DNA of 64,000 nt from Eulemur rufifrons (taxonomy: Eukaryota > Chordata > Mammalia > Primates > Lemuridae). Under the pieces are notes generated by a model. That model was not told the origin of the DNA and made no database searches. It was given only the letters and a program-made list of their open reading frames with translations. Positions 1 through 11,519 of this stretch are shown here, piece by piece. The stretch is taken from contig NC_090999.1 of assembly GCF_041146395.1 (NCBI RefSeq), forward strand, positions 70,313,001 through 70,377,000, read 5' to 3'. The stretch's first letter is position 1; the number at the start of each line of letters is the position of its first letter. Position numbers and translations under genes: made by a program.

Positions 1-1025
1 TTCTTGGCCTCCCTGGGCTTCCATTCATTTCTTCTGGTTATAGTACAGAGCTTTCTGTGGCATGGGGGTCTTATGACCTACAGCCAAATAAGATAGGTCA
101 GATAATTTCTTTACGGCCAGTTTTTACACAGAAAGGCAAAGGGAAAGTTAGAGTAATATTTTTTGGTTTTATGTCTGGCTTTGGAGAAAAAGAGTTCTGA
201 TTTCTATGCCCTGCCTTAGGAAAGAGGGATTCTACTTCCTACGGATAGCCTGCTGGGGGAGGGGGGTAATGAAGGGTGAGAGACTGGAGGGCAGAAGGTC
301 AGAGAAAGCTTTTGCTTCTCAGGATGCTTCTGAGGCCTTCATTTTGGGGCCTTCGTATTGTTTTTTGAGTCACAACGCAAAGGATATAGAGCTTCAATTC
401 TATCAATAGTTTTTTCCTTATGCCAATGATACTCAGCCTGCTTTGGGTAACAGCTACCCAACCATATATATAAATAAAAAAGTATACTGCAAGCAAAAAT
501 AATGTATTCCAAAAATATATTCACAATAAAAACCTAGCCAAGATTATTCATTTCACACATTGAATGTAAGCACAAACATACCTTGTTTTTTAAGTCCACA
601 TAAATTATGTATATTCCAATAGAGTATAACTTGTAAAGCATTGGGGTAAAGATTTTCAAATTTTATATTTTGGGTTCGTATATTTTAAGAATTTTTTTTC
701 AAATTTGTACCATATATCATGTATTTGGGGACTCAGGCTGGAGAAATACTAACAAGAGCTAGAAGAAAACAAGTTTTCTGAGCTCATTTACATAAACTTC
801 AAGATCTCAAATAAGCAGAAAGGCTTTTGGCAATTTTCCAGGATATTTTCTCTCCTTGGAGTGTCTATTTCACCTTCCTTGTCCAGGATAACTCTCATTC
901 ATCTCAAAAGATTTATATCCCTTGCCAAAAAAAAAAAAAGCTTCCAACTTTTTATCCTTTTATATATTTTTTTAAATTTTCTTTTTATGTTCTCATTAGC
1001 AACTGAAAATACATCTATCTCTCAG
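1..1025. other. Unassigned AT-rich sequence
   Basis: No repeat family, RNA gene or convincing coding frame was recognised. The small frames near 206-524 overlap on opposite strands and show no domain. There is a short A-run near 926-940 without flanking direct repeats. Confidence 0.5.
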
Positions 1026-1140
1026 TGATCTTCAATCTTAGCTGCATATTGGAATCTTTTGTGGGACTTTGGAAACTACCAGAGATTTCAATTTAGTTGG
1101 TCAGGATATAACCAGCCTCTTATTGAAAAAATTTCAATGA
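1026..1140 (+). repeat. MER5-like hAT fragment (tentative)
   Basis: The stretch has the layout of the internal part of a MER5-class non-autonomous hAT element: a 'TTCAATCTTAGCTGCATATT' start, then 'GGAATC' and a purine-rich middle. Terminal repeats and target duplications are not visible, so this is a weak call that a RepeatMasker run could overturn. Confidence 0.35.
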
Positions 1141-1599
1141 GCCCTATTTAATATCTCCTTTAACTAACTACTTGAACTTTTGAGTTGTTTCCCAGAAACA
1201 ACTTGAAGGTTTTCTTCAAGATAAAGGAACTGAGATTCTGAATACCCCTGTACAAACTTCCTGACAAGATTCACTGTCCTCCACAACCTACTCCCAATGC
1301 ACCTTGTTGGTTACACCAGGACCTGCCTCAAGGCACATGGTCCACCTTTTAAAGCCCATGTTCTCCACTAGTCAGAGAGATGGAATTGAGGCAACTTCTC
1401 CCATTCTCTTGACAAGATATCTGTCATATTAAAAATTCCTTTCTTTCTTGGCAATCCTTGTTGTCCCAATAATTGGATCTTTGTGCAATGAGCAAGTAAA
1501 TGTAGACTGAAATCCTCTTAGAGTTTCAACCATAAGGATGAAGCCTAGTTATTGGTATTTTTAAAATTTCTCCAGAGATTCCAATGTATGGACAAAATT

Positions 1600-1795
1600 A
1601 AGAATATCTACTCTGTATTATCCTTTCCACATTACAGTAAAATCGGGTGTTTATGTATCTATCTGTCTCCAGTTGATTACAAACTCTTTCAGGGAAGAAG
1701 AATCATATTATTTGGTGTTTTTCCCTATAACTCTTAGAAGAGTCTTTGGTATATATTAGATACCTAATAAATATGAATAGTATTGAACTGAAATA
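1600..1795 (+). repeat. L2 LINE 3' end
   Basis: The order of motifs fits the 3' terminus of the ancient LINE L2: 'CTCTTTCAGGGAAGAAG', 'ATCATATTATTTGGTG', a 'GGTATATATTAGATACC' block and then 'TAATAAATATGAATAG'. It is heavily diverged, as expected for an element that stopped moving before the eutherian radiation. The upstream boundary is uncertain; similarity may reach back to about 1450. Confidence 0.65.
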
Positions 1796-1905
1796 ACAAT
1801 CCTGATGGGACCTCAGGTTAATGAAGGAGATAAAGAATTTAGAATTATAAATCCTGCAGTTGAGACAGACTAGTATAAGGTGTTAACAGAAAAATATGGA
1901 GAGAG

Positions 1906-3162
1906 AGAGAAGGGCAAGATGGCTGACTAGAGACATCGCTTGCCAGACTGTCCCAGAGGGAAGGTAGGGTTTCAGATAAAGAAGAGAGGAAAGGGGTTAC
2001 AGCTCAGGTGTAGATCATAGAGAGAAGTGCCAGAGCCTGCAGAGACCTCATGGAGGAAAATTGTGAAGCAGAGAACAAAGAGTGTAAAAGGGGAAAAAAA
2101 GACATAGGTGAACATCAAACCCAGAGAGGCTCAGAGCTTAGTGAAGGGGTAAGAGGGAATTCCTTTCTTCTTCCCACACTTCTTTACTGATCAGAAGGCT
2201 GATTAAACTAAAATGCTTCTGCACAGCCAAGGAAACAATCAGCAGAGCAAAAAGATAATCTACAGAATGGGAGAAAATATTCAGAAGTAACACATCCAAT
2301 AAAGGGCTAATAACCAGAATTTACAAAAAACTCAAGCAAATCTTCAAGAAACAAACAAAGAACCCTATTAAAAAGTGGACAAAAGACATGAACAGAAGCT
2401 GCTCAAAAGAAGAAAGATGAAGGGCTAATAAATATATGAAAAATGCTCAATGTCACTAATCATCAGGGAAATGCAAATTAAAACCACAATGAGATATTGC
2501 CTTACTCCAATTAGAATGGCTTTTATTAAATAGTCCAAAAACAGTAGATGCTGGCATGGATGCAGAGAGAAAGGAATGCTTATACACTGTTGATGGAACT
2601 GCAAATTAGTATAACCTCTATGGAAAACAGGATGGAGAATCCTCAAAGAACTACAAGTAGACCTACCACATGATCCAGAAATCCTACTATTGGGTATTTA
2701 CCCATAGGAAAAGAAGACTTTTCATCAAAAAGAGTCCTGTGCTTGAATGTTTATTGCAGCGTAATTCACAACTGCAAAGATGTGGAATCAACCCAAGTGC
2801 CTACCAATTCATGAGTGGATTAATAAAATGTGGTAGATATATACCATGGAGTACTACTCTGCCATAACAAAAGATGAATTAGATGAATTAATACAAATAT
2901 CACATGTACTCACTATTAACTTGGAACTAACTGATGAGAACATATATGCACAGAGGGAAGTAAAACTCAGTGGTAATCAAGCAGAGGAGAGGGGAAGGAG
3001 GCGAGGGGAATAAAACAACTTAATGGGTACTACAAACACTATTTAGGTGACAGGCCTACCTATAGCCAGAACTCAAGCACTAGAAAAATGATCCATGTAA
3101 CCCAAAAGATTTGTACATCCTTAAAAAATAAAATTTGAAATTAAAAAAAAAAAAAAAGAAAG
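1906..3162 (+). mobile_element. L1 with internal deletion (5' UTR joined to ORF2 3' end)
   Basis: The copy begins with an L1 5' terminus ('GGCAAGATGGCTGACTAGAG' at 1913-1932), runs about 290 bp through 5' UTR-like sequence, and then at about 2199 enters late ORF2 ('GATTAAACTAAAATGCTTCT'). It continues through the ORF2 C-terminus and 3' UTR to an A-rich tail at about 3143-3160. Roughly 4-5 kb of a full element is missing between the halves. Imperfect direct repeats flank it: 1890-1905 and 3163-3178, 13 of 16 bases equal, consistent with an old target duplication. That implies the joined molecule was inserted as one unit. ORF2 remnants carry many stops. Confidence 0.88.
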
Positions 3163-3179
3163 AAAAATGTAGAGGGAGC

Positions 3180-4615
3180 TATAAGCTCATGAATTCTGAA
3201 AGTGATGTTGGTCAGCTGAGATAAAGGCCAAATATATTGGTGAGAACTAAAGAGAAAGCAAGAATTGGGGGCAGGGGATAAATTTTAATACTTTCAACCA
3301 CCAAATGCAGAGGTAGCAAAGAGAGAATAGCATCAAGCTATTTAGCTACCACTTTGCCATGCCTAATGCTAATTTGTGCTAAGGGATGCCTGGCATCCAA
3401 CTATGCACTTAACTTCTGAGTTCTTTCATTGTAAGATCCTAAAGGAAAGAGAAGAATATTAAATGGGTGAGAACTCTGGGTCCAATAGCCATCCCCTCCT
3501 ACCTATTACCAGCACATGGAGCTCCAAACATAAGGAACAAAATGTTCAGAATTAGACGTTTTCAATAGCACTTTATTATAAGGCACATGAACATGAAATT
3601 TGTAACTGTCTCATGTTACTAAGATGCCTGGTCACTTAATATTTACATAAACATGCTGAATTATGCCACTGTTGATGCTCAGTGCAATCAGGCTAACAAT
3701 ATTTTCTATATTTCTTTTTAAATGAGAGTTCCCCAAACTATATTAAATGTGGGTTTTTTTCTTAGCATATCTTCTTTCATTGAAAAGGATATTAATATTA
3801 ACTGTTGTAATATCTCATAGTGTTAACTTGTGTTTGCCAAACTAGTTTACCCTAATAAATTTTCAGCTTCTTTAGAAAAAGCTCTGAGTTTTATATTTCT
3901 TTGGTTAAAATATGATCACATATACCCACTAACATCCTATCCTTAAAAGAACTAATATTAAGAACTCTCAAAGCATTTGTAGAATGATTAACAAGTATAC
4001 CTTATTCACTGTTCAATGACTATCTTCTGAAACCACTGACTCAAAAATGTAATAAAAATAATTATTTATACTAGTATCTATAGTGATAGAGCTAAAAAGA
4101 CATTGTCTTCAAGATATAGAGTCCTAGAAAATTATCCCCAACTTTGAAATATTGAGAAGAAAATAGTATCCTCTAGCAACTAACTTTAAAATTATCGCTA
4201 TTCTTTCATTTACTCACGAAATGAAATTGAGAGCTTGTGAAGTATCAAGTGAAGATCAAGTGAAGTAAATGAAGTAAAAATCCTTTGTAAAATTTATGAA
4301 ATTTCCACTGGAATTTGAAGGACTAGTGAAGATGGAGATGTTTCTTAAGACTGTAACTGATTTATTGAATCTAATTTTTCAGACCATTAGAATGATAATG
4401 TTAATTTTATAGCCATCAGATCATTTTAGAAGTAACTAACTTAGAAAAAAATGGCTCCCATCATTAACGAATCAGCCATAGCAATATTAATAATAATTTT
4501 ATATTTAATAAACATATAATAATAATGCGAATGTTACCCGAGTTCTTAATATTTGTCAGGTTGTGCTAAGTTCTATGTGATCATCATATAATACTGATAT
4601 CTTCAAAAAATTTGC
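3180..4615. other. Unassigned AT-rich sequence
   Basis: No repeat, RNA or coding feature recognised. A short cluster of related 'AAGTGAAG' and 'GAAGTAAA' words lies around 4240-4280, too small and irregular to call a satellite. Confidence 0.45.
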
Positions 4616-4619
4616 CAAG

Positions 4620-6035
4620 GACATATAGTGAGGAAAGGACAGTCTCTTCAACAAATGGTGCTGAGAAAACTGGATATTCACACGCAGAAGAATAAAACTA
4701 GACTCTTATCTCTCATCATATACAAAAATAAAATAAAATGGATTAAAAAGTTACATTTAAGACCTGAAACTATGAAACTACCAAAAGAAAATATTGAGGA
4801 AACACTTTAGGACATTGGTTTGGGCAAGGACTTCTTGAATAATACCTAGAAAGCACAGGCAGCCAAAGCAAAATTGGACATATGGGATCACATCAAGCTA
4901 AAAACTTTCTGTACAGCAAAGGAAACAATCAACAAAATGAAGAGACAACCCACAGAATGGGAGAAACTATTTGCAAACTACCCATCTGACAAGTGATTAA
5001 TAACTAGAATATATAAGGAGCTCCAACACCACAATAGGAAAATGCAAATCCAGTTAAAAGATGGGCAAAGGATCTGAATAGACATTTCTCAAAAGAAGAC
5101 ATACAAATGGCTAACAAGTATATGAAAAAATGCTCAACATCATTAGTCATCAGAGAAATGCAAATCAAAACTACAATGAAATTTCATTTCACCCCAGTTA
5201 AAATGGTTTTTATCAAAAAGACAGGCAATAATGAATGCTGGTGAGGATGTGGAGAAAGGGGAACCCTCATACACTGTTGATGGGGATGTAAATTAGTACA
5301 GTCACTATGGAGAATGGTATGATTCTAACTCAAAAAACTAAAAATAGAAATACCATATGTCCCTACAATCCCACTGCTAGATACATATCCAATGGAGGGG
5401 AAATCAGTCTATTGAAAAAATATCTGCACTCCCATGTTTATTGCAGCACTATTCACAAGAGCCAATATTTGGAACCAATCTAACTTTCCACCAGTGAATG
5501 AATGGATAAAGAAATTGCAGTACATATACATAATGGAATATTCTATAGCCACAAAAGAGAATGAAAATCCTGCCATTTGAAACAACATGGATGGAATTGG
5601 AAAACATTATGTTAAGTGAAATAAGCCAAGCACAGAAAGACAAATCTCACATGTTCTCACCCACATGTGGGAACTAAATATAAAAATTTATTGATCTGAT
5701 AGAGATAGAGAGTAGAATGATGGTTACCAGAGGCTGGGAAGGGTAGCAGGAATGGGATGTGAGGGTGGTTCATGGGTACAAAATATAGTTAGAATGAACA
5801 ATATTTGGCAGACAACAAAGTGACTATAATCAACAATAAATTAGGGTATACTTTAAAATAACAAAAACAGTGGAATTGGAATGTTCCTAACACAAAGAAA
5901 TGATAAATGGCTGAGGTAATGGATAACCCAATTACCCTGATTTGGTTAATTCACATTGTATGCCTGTATAAAGATCATATGCACCCTATAAAGATATACA
6001 ACCAGTATGTATCCATAATAATTAAAAATAAATTT
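4620..6035 (+). mobile_element. 5'-truncated L1 (L1MA/L1MB-like), ORF2 end plus 3' UTR
   Basis: The sequence starts inside ORF2 ('GGAAAGGACAGTCTCTTCAA' at 4632) and follows the L1 order: the 'CAACAAATGGTGCTGAGAAA' segment, the 'TACTGTTGATGGGG' region, and the 'AACAACATGGATGGAATTGG' and 'AAGCACAGAAAGACAAAT' segments near the ORF2 stop. A 3' UTR follows with 'GATGGTTACCAGAGGCTGGG' and 'CACAAAGAAATGATAAATGG', ending in A-rich sequence near 6035. Frames are broken throughout. No target duplication was found. The 3' UTR resembles older primate and eutherian L1MA/MB types rather than lemur-specific L1. Confidence 0.92.
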
Positions 6036-6751
6036 AAAAATATATACATAATAAATAACAAGTCATGCATAATAATTTCCTGGAAGATATATAAAATTAG
6101 AATTATATATATACACACATATGTGCGTATGTATTTATGTATGTGTGAATAGATGGACTCCAACCCCAAAGAGAAAAAAAAAATGGCGTTTTTTTTAATT
6201 CTGTAATTACATCTTGCTTTTTAGACACTGTTCGGAAAAATATATTTCTAATGTGTCATATTCATTCTTCACTTATTATTTTATGTTTCTGTAAATTAAA
6301 TAAGCTAATTTATATCAGAATGATGTTAAAATTTATTATTTCATATTGCTTTCATTATCTCCTTTTTCTCCTATGCATTACTTCTTATTAAGAACCACTA
6401 CTTTTAATCTTTCTGTTTTACATTTTTTTTTTACTACAGATTGGATGAAGGAAATAATATTCCTATAAGTGTACCAATGATATTTTGAAGATAAAAAAAA
6501 AACAATTGACTCAGCTGAGGCAAAACTGTTTGCTGTATGTCAATTTGACCATACAATAGCTTTGGATATATTTCATCAGCTAATGTACAAAATTTGAAGT
6601 TAGGTACTATAAAGGAAGTTTTGTAAAGTCCGTATAAGGAAGTGTGAGCTATATAAAAGATCAATATAAGGAAGGTGCAAAATTAGGAAAAGTGTAGTTC
6701 ACATCTCAATATAAAGGTAATTGTTGCCAAGTCATCTCCAAGCTCTAAGTC

Positions 6752-6938
6752 CAGAATTCTCAAATTTCAACATTTATTGAATCTCCTGGGGCTTCCTGTT
6801 AAAAATTCAGGCTCTGTAGCTTCAACTCAAATAATCTGAATCAACAGTTCAAAAGTAAATTAAGAAATGATATTTTTAACAAGTACCTCAGGTATTTGGG
6901 TTTAACTGGTCTAAGAACCACACTTTGAAAAATACTTG
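6752..6938 (+). mobile_element. MER5A-like non-autonomous hAT transposon
   Basis: Length (187 bp) and ends fit MER5A: it begins 'CAGAATTCTCAAAT' and closes with 'AAGAACCACACTTTGAAAAA', and has the MER5 internal 'TTAACAAGTACCTCAGGT'. The flanking octamers 6744-6751 and 6939-6946 share 5 of 8 bases, compatible with a very old 8-bp hAT duplication. Confidence 0.6.
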
Positions 6939-6946
6939 TCTAGGGA

Positions 6947-8682
6947 AAATTTGGTAATATGCTTTTATATTATATAAGTATCGGACATCTTTTGTTTTAG
7001 AAATATATGCATGTTTTTGATATATTATTTCCCCATCTTTTTTTGGATTTCAAGCTAATAGGAGAACTTTAACTTCTATTTCATAACTGAATGAAAGCTG
7101 TTGGAGGAGTTTCACTTTCTCATCTTCGCCTCCTTCATCTTCGCCTCCTTCATCTTCCCTAAATGAGAAACATGATTAATTTTTTGCTATCATACTCATT
7201 TTTGGAGAGTGTAGATAATAAGAATTTGTCTAACACTGTCTTGTAAGCCTTAAGCTATTGGGTATCAACATATAACCACAACTTCAATTACTCTGTCAGA
7301 AAATATTGCTCCATCCTAAGGAAAATACCATAATGGAGATTTCAGAGGATACAATTTCTGAGGCTGAGAAAGATACAGCATTTAAAGTATGGATAAATCT
7401 TCTCTTGGCAGAAACTAGAACTATTTCAAGGTCAATTTAAAGGTTCTACATAGCTAGAAGTTCTGATATGATGAGCTACAATGCTACAAAATCTATATTT
7501 ATTATATACAAAAATTATTTTTCAAATCAGAAAAATAGATCAAATTAAATTTTCCTCATGAGACTTTTGTATGCACACTAATTCCTTACCATTTATTTTT
7601 ATGTATGTTTAGTGTTACTTTATTTAGTGTGTGATCTACACACACAAAAATATTTAAAAATAATTGAAGATACAATGCTCCTTGAAGGGTAATATATTAA
7701 ATTTTGAATTAGCACACAATTAAAATCTTCTAACAAACCATAATTTTACCATAGATTAAAAATAAACTACTAGATTTCTTTTAATTGTATTCTTAACTAA
7801 ATGAACTATTTGATTCTTAGTGATTTTTTTCTGATTTGTTACATGTATATAAACATTTTGTGTGTGTCCTCAGTTCATAGAGATGCCTGAAAAATCTGAA
7901 TTTTAACAATAGTAAAAATAAAATTCTATTATTAAATAAGATAATGCACAAGTAAAGAAATATGAAGGTAAAGACAGCAGTTACATGGTATTATATATAT
8001 TAGAGAATTTTCAAATGCAAAATAATAATATGCCCTACTTGAAATGGTTTAAAGAGAAGAAAATTATAGTTTTTATTAAAGTGAGAAGTTCAGTTATGAC
8101 TGAACTGCTTTACTCTTTTTTTTTTTTCTTTCATCACAGGCCAACACATCTCATGGAAAAAGACGTCTGCTTTATAGCTCTAGGCCTACATTCTATTTTG
8201 ACAGCAACCAAAGCAGAAAAAGAGAGACCCCATTTTCCCAAAGGTATTTATAAAATCAGCTTAGCAATACCAACCTTGACTACCCTTCGCAATCTTTCGT
8301 GTTATGCTTTTAAAGAAGGTCTAAATTTTTCCCAAGCATACCAGCAACTGCTTATTGTAGTAATAGAGACCAATTGTTATGGGAGAGATAAAGGAAGGGA
8401 GAGAGAAAGGCAGAGAAAGAGACTTCCTTATGCCTACTTATCTCATTTTTTTTGGTTATGCATAATACATGTGCTTATTTGGGAATTATAAGACAGAATG
8501 AAAGCATCATGTAACCCATAGAAGCTCTGTCATCATATTTTAAAAGTTGTTCTCCATACTCTCATAAATTATGATTTCTGAAAGCCCTTTACTCACTCTG
8601 GGTGGGGGGAGAGTTAAGATTAATGTATTTTCAATCACACAGAACCACTAAAGAAAACCAATTTTTATATAAAGAAAAAGAC
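6947..8682. other. Unassigned sequence
   Basis: No known element recognised apart from the short tandem repeat at 7121. A 168-codon frame at 7985-8491 is the longest in the window. It is low in complexity, contains a phenylalanine run encoded by a T-tract, and shows no domain, so I do not call it a gene. An RT-qPCR or RNA-seq signal across it would change this. Confidence 0.45.
7121..7158 (+). repeat. 15-bp tandem repeat (2.5 copies)
   Basis: The unit 'CATCTTCGCCTCCTT' occurs at 7121-7135 and 7136-7150, with a partial third copy to 7158. Each full unit keeps a CpG, which is uncommon in this AT-rich surrounding. Confidence 0.85.
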
Positions 8683-8684
8683 TA

Positions 8685-11037
8685 CAGTTGACACTTGAGC
8701 AACATGGGTGATTAGGGATACCAAGTCCCCCTATAGTTAAAATTCCATGTATAGCTTTCAACTACCCAAAAATTTATCTACTACAACCTACCGTTGGCCA
8801 GAAGCTTTACTGATAATGTAAATAGTAAATTAACACATTTTGTATGTCATATGTGTTATATACTATATTCTTACGATAGAGTAAGATACAGAAAAGAAAA
8901 TGTTATTAAGAAAATCAGAAGGAAGGGAAAATATATTTACTATTTATAAAGTGGAAATAGATCAGCCTAAAGGTTTTCATCCTCAATGTATTTGTGTTGA
9001 GTGGGCAGAGGATGAAGTGAAGAGAGGTTGGTCTTGTCTTAAGGGTGGCAGAGTCAGGAAAGATGCAGGAGATGAAACGGAAGGCATATTCGGTGTGATT
9101 TTATGGAAATACATTGTACTTCCTGACTTTTTTTGCTCTTTTATTTCTCTAAAAATGTTCCAGATGGTACTAATCCTGCTTCCACCGTTGGCTTTAGTTT
9201 CAGTGCCCATATCATAGGAGGGTTCATGTTGTAAAAGATGTCAAAAATAGTCTTAAATAATCAGAACCCTTCTGCAAATTGCCTAATGTCAATTTGTTTT
9301 CTGGCACTGTTTTTTCTACATCTTCTTCCTCATAGTCTGGCACTGGTTTGGAAGCACTCATCTCCTCAAGCAGTCTTTTGTTAATTCTTCTGTTGTGATA
9401 TCTATTAGCTCTTGAATTTCTCCACGATGCATATCTTGAAACCTTTCACCTCCACCTTTTTTGCCATCTCCACATTCTCTGTGATTTCCTTGATTGACTC
9501 TTTCATAAATTCTGTGAAATTATGTAAAACATCTGCACACAATTTTCTCAAGCAGAAATTTATTGTTTCAGGCTTGAGGGCTTTCATGGCTTTTTCTATA
9601 ACAAAGATGGCATTTTCACTCGTGGAACGCTTTCATACTGTCACGATGTTCTCTCTCTATGAGAGTTCTCTTCCATAGCACTGACAATATTTTTCATAGA
9701 GTAACTTGTCTAATGAGCCTTAAATGTCCTTATGACCTCTTGATCTAGAGACCGAATTAGAAACTTAGTGTTTGGGGACAAGTAGATCACTTTGTCATCT
9801 TTGATGCTGAATTCATAGGATTTTGGGTGGCCAGGGGCATTGTCCAATGTCAAAAGAACTTTAAAAGGCAGTTCCTTACTGGCAGGGTACTTCCTGACTT
9901 CAGGGACAAAGCGTCAATGGAACCAATCCATAAAAGTGTTCTCTTGTCCAGACCTTCTTGTTATACAACCAAAAGACCAGTGTTTATCTTTATCCTTCAA
10001 GGCTGTGGGGTTAGCAGCTTTATAGGTAAGGGCAATGCTGATCATAAACCCAACAGCATTTGCACAAAACAGTAGAGTTGATCTATCTCCTCCTGCCTTA
10101 AATTTCTTGTGCTTGTTTCTCTTCCTTATTAATAAATGTCCTTCATAGCATTTTCTTTTTCTAAAATAGGGCACTTTCATCCACACTAAAAACCTAGTCA
10201 AATAGCTATCCTTTGCCGTCAATGATTTTCTTAATGGCATCTGGGAACTTGTTTGCTGCCTTTTGGTCAGAAGATGCTGCTTCTCCTGTTATCTTGGCAT
10301 TTTTAAAGCCAAACTTTTTTCTAAAATTATCAAATCATTTTTATCGGCACTAAATTCTCCAGCTTCAGATCTTTCACTTTCCTTTTCTTTTTTTTTTTTA
10401 AGTTTCCATGTAATGAACTTGGTTTTTTCTCAGATCATATTAAAGTCTATATGTGTGTGACACTACCCATCTCTGCATGAGCAGTTCATCTCTTCAGTAT
10501 ATGACAGTAAAAAGTGGTCTCTTGTCATTCTCACATATTTTTCATTCTGTTTAGTGCAACACCATAAACCTTGAATAACACCATGGGACCCATATAAAGT
10601 GTCACTAGTGATCCTAGAAGCATTCTCAAGAAGCAGAAAAAGTCATGGCATTACAAGAAAAGTTTAATTGCTTCATATGCGCCGTAGATTGAGGTCTGTA
10701 GCTATGGTTGCCCACCATTTCAGACAGATGATTCACTTGTACACAGATGACATAAACTTATAGCACTGCTAAATACAGTATAGTACTGTAAATGTATTTT
10801 CTCTTCCTAATGATTTTGTTAATAACATTTTTTCTTTAGCTTACAGTATATGTTAATAATATATATAGCATACAAAATATGTGTTATTGACTATTTATGT
10901 TATTGGTAAGGTTTCTGGTCAACAATAGGTTTCTGGACAATAGTAGTCAAGTTTTGGGGCAGACAAAGTTACATGGAGATTTTTGACTATGTGGAGAGTT
11001 GGCTCCCCAAATCTCCGTGTTGTTCAAGAGTCAATTG
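8685..11037 (-). mobile_element. Tigger2-like (pogo/Tc1-mariner) DNA transposon, near full length
   Basis: Terminal inverted repeats are readable: 'CAGTTGACACTTGAGCAACA' at 8685 and the complement of 'GTTGTTCAAGAGTCAATTG' ending at 11037. Both ends are flanked by the dinucleotide TA (8683-8684 and 11038-11039), the target duplication of this superfamily. The 2,353-bp span is a little under the roughly 2.7 kb of Tigger2. Subterminal blocks such as 'GTACTGTAAATGTATTTTCT' (10786) also match Tigger2/MER8. The transposase is encoded on the minus strand and is decayed. Confidence 0.93.
9270..10690 (-). pseudogene. Decayed pogo-type transposase of the Tigger2 element
   Basis: Reading the minus strand from about 10690 down gives the pogo transposase order in several frames. 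First comes a 'GEAASSDQKAANKFP' segment (around 10240-10288). Next is the first catalytic motif 'FSVDESA', with its Asp codon at 10179-10181. Then come 'LDNAPGHP' with Asp at 9842-9844 and 'LIRSLDQEVI' with Asp at 9743-9745. The last two acidic residues are in one frame and 33 codons apart, the spacing expected for pogo-like DDD enzymes. The first is 337 bp from the second, not a multiple of three, so a frameshift separates them. C-terminal remnants ('ETINFCLRKLCADV', 9405-9587; 'QELIDITTEELTKD', about 9370-9420) follow. In life the enzyme would cut and paste the element; this copy cannot make it. Confidence 0.85.
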
Positions 11038-11519
11038 TAATTAAATGGAAAAGTAATGAATATGTCAATAGCTGTAATTGTAATATTTGAGGCTGAAGGT
11101 TCTTCTCAATTTCAGAGTAATTTAAAAATAATATGTTATCCTTAATATAATATTGCTCAATTACATAATAATGTCAATCTGTCCAAATCTTTCAGTCTGT
11201 TCCAAGAGCTAGAAATTAATTAAGTTATTAATTGTATATTTAATTATTACATGGTCCACATTTATGGAGGTTCTAAGTGAGTATAGAAGAAGAAAGACTC
11301 TGTTTCCCAAAGCTTTAACAGGTAGATCAGATAAACAAATTATATAGAGAAGCCATTTGAAAAGAATACAGAGCAGCATATGATAAAGGGCTACACTGTT
11401 ATTCAACTACATAAACAGGCATTTTGAAAAGGGTAAAAATAAGACAATTCATATAAATGTTATTTATCTAAATTTCTTACATTCATTTTCTCTTGTTTCT
11501 CTTCTACCCTTCTCTAAGA

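Noticed and set aside
2190..2205. Spliced-L1 (SpIRE) junction
   Set aside because: The ORF2 side has no AG acceptor at the join and the 5' side shows no clear GT donor match, so splicing is not supported.
5750..5775. 'GGATGTGAGGGTGGTTC', resembling the start of 7SK RNA
   Set aside because: It is inside the L1 3' UTR and the following bases do not match 7SK.
7985..8491. 168-codon open frame, the longest in the window
   Set aside because: No domain, signal or homologous motif is visible, a T-run encodes part of it, and no splice or promoter context supports it. Chance is enough in 64 kb of this composition.
8900..9217. 105-codon plus-strand frame
   Set aside because: It lies inside the Tigger2 element, on the strand opposite the transposase, and has no domain.
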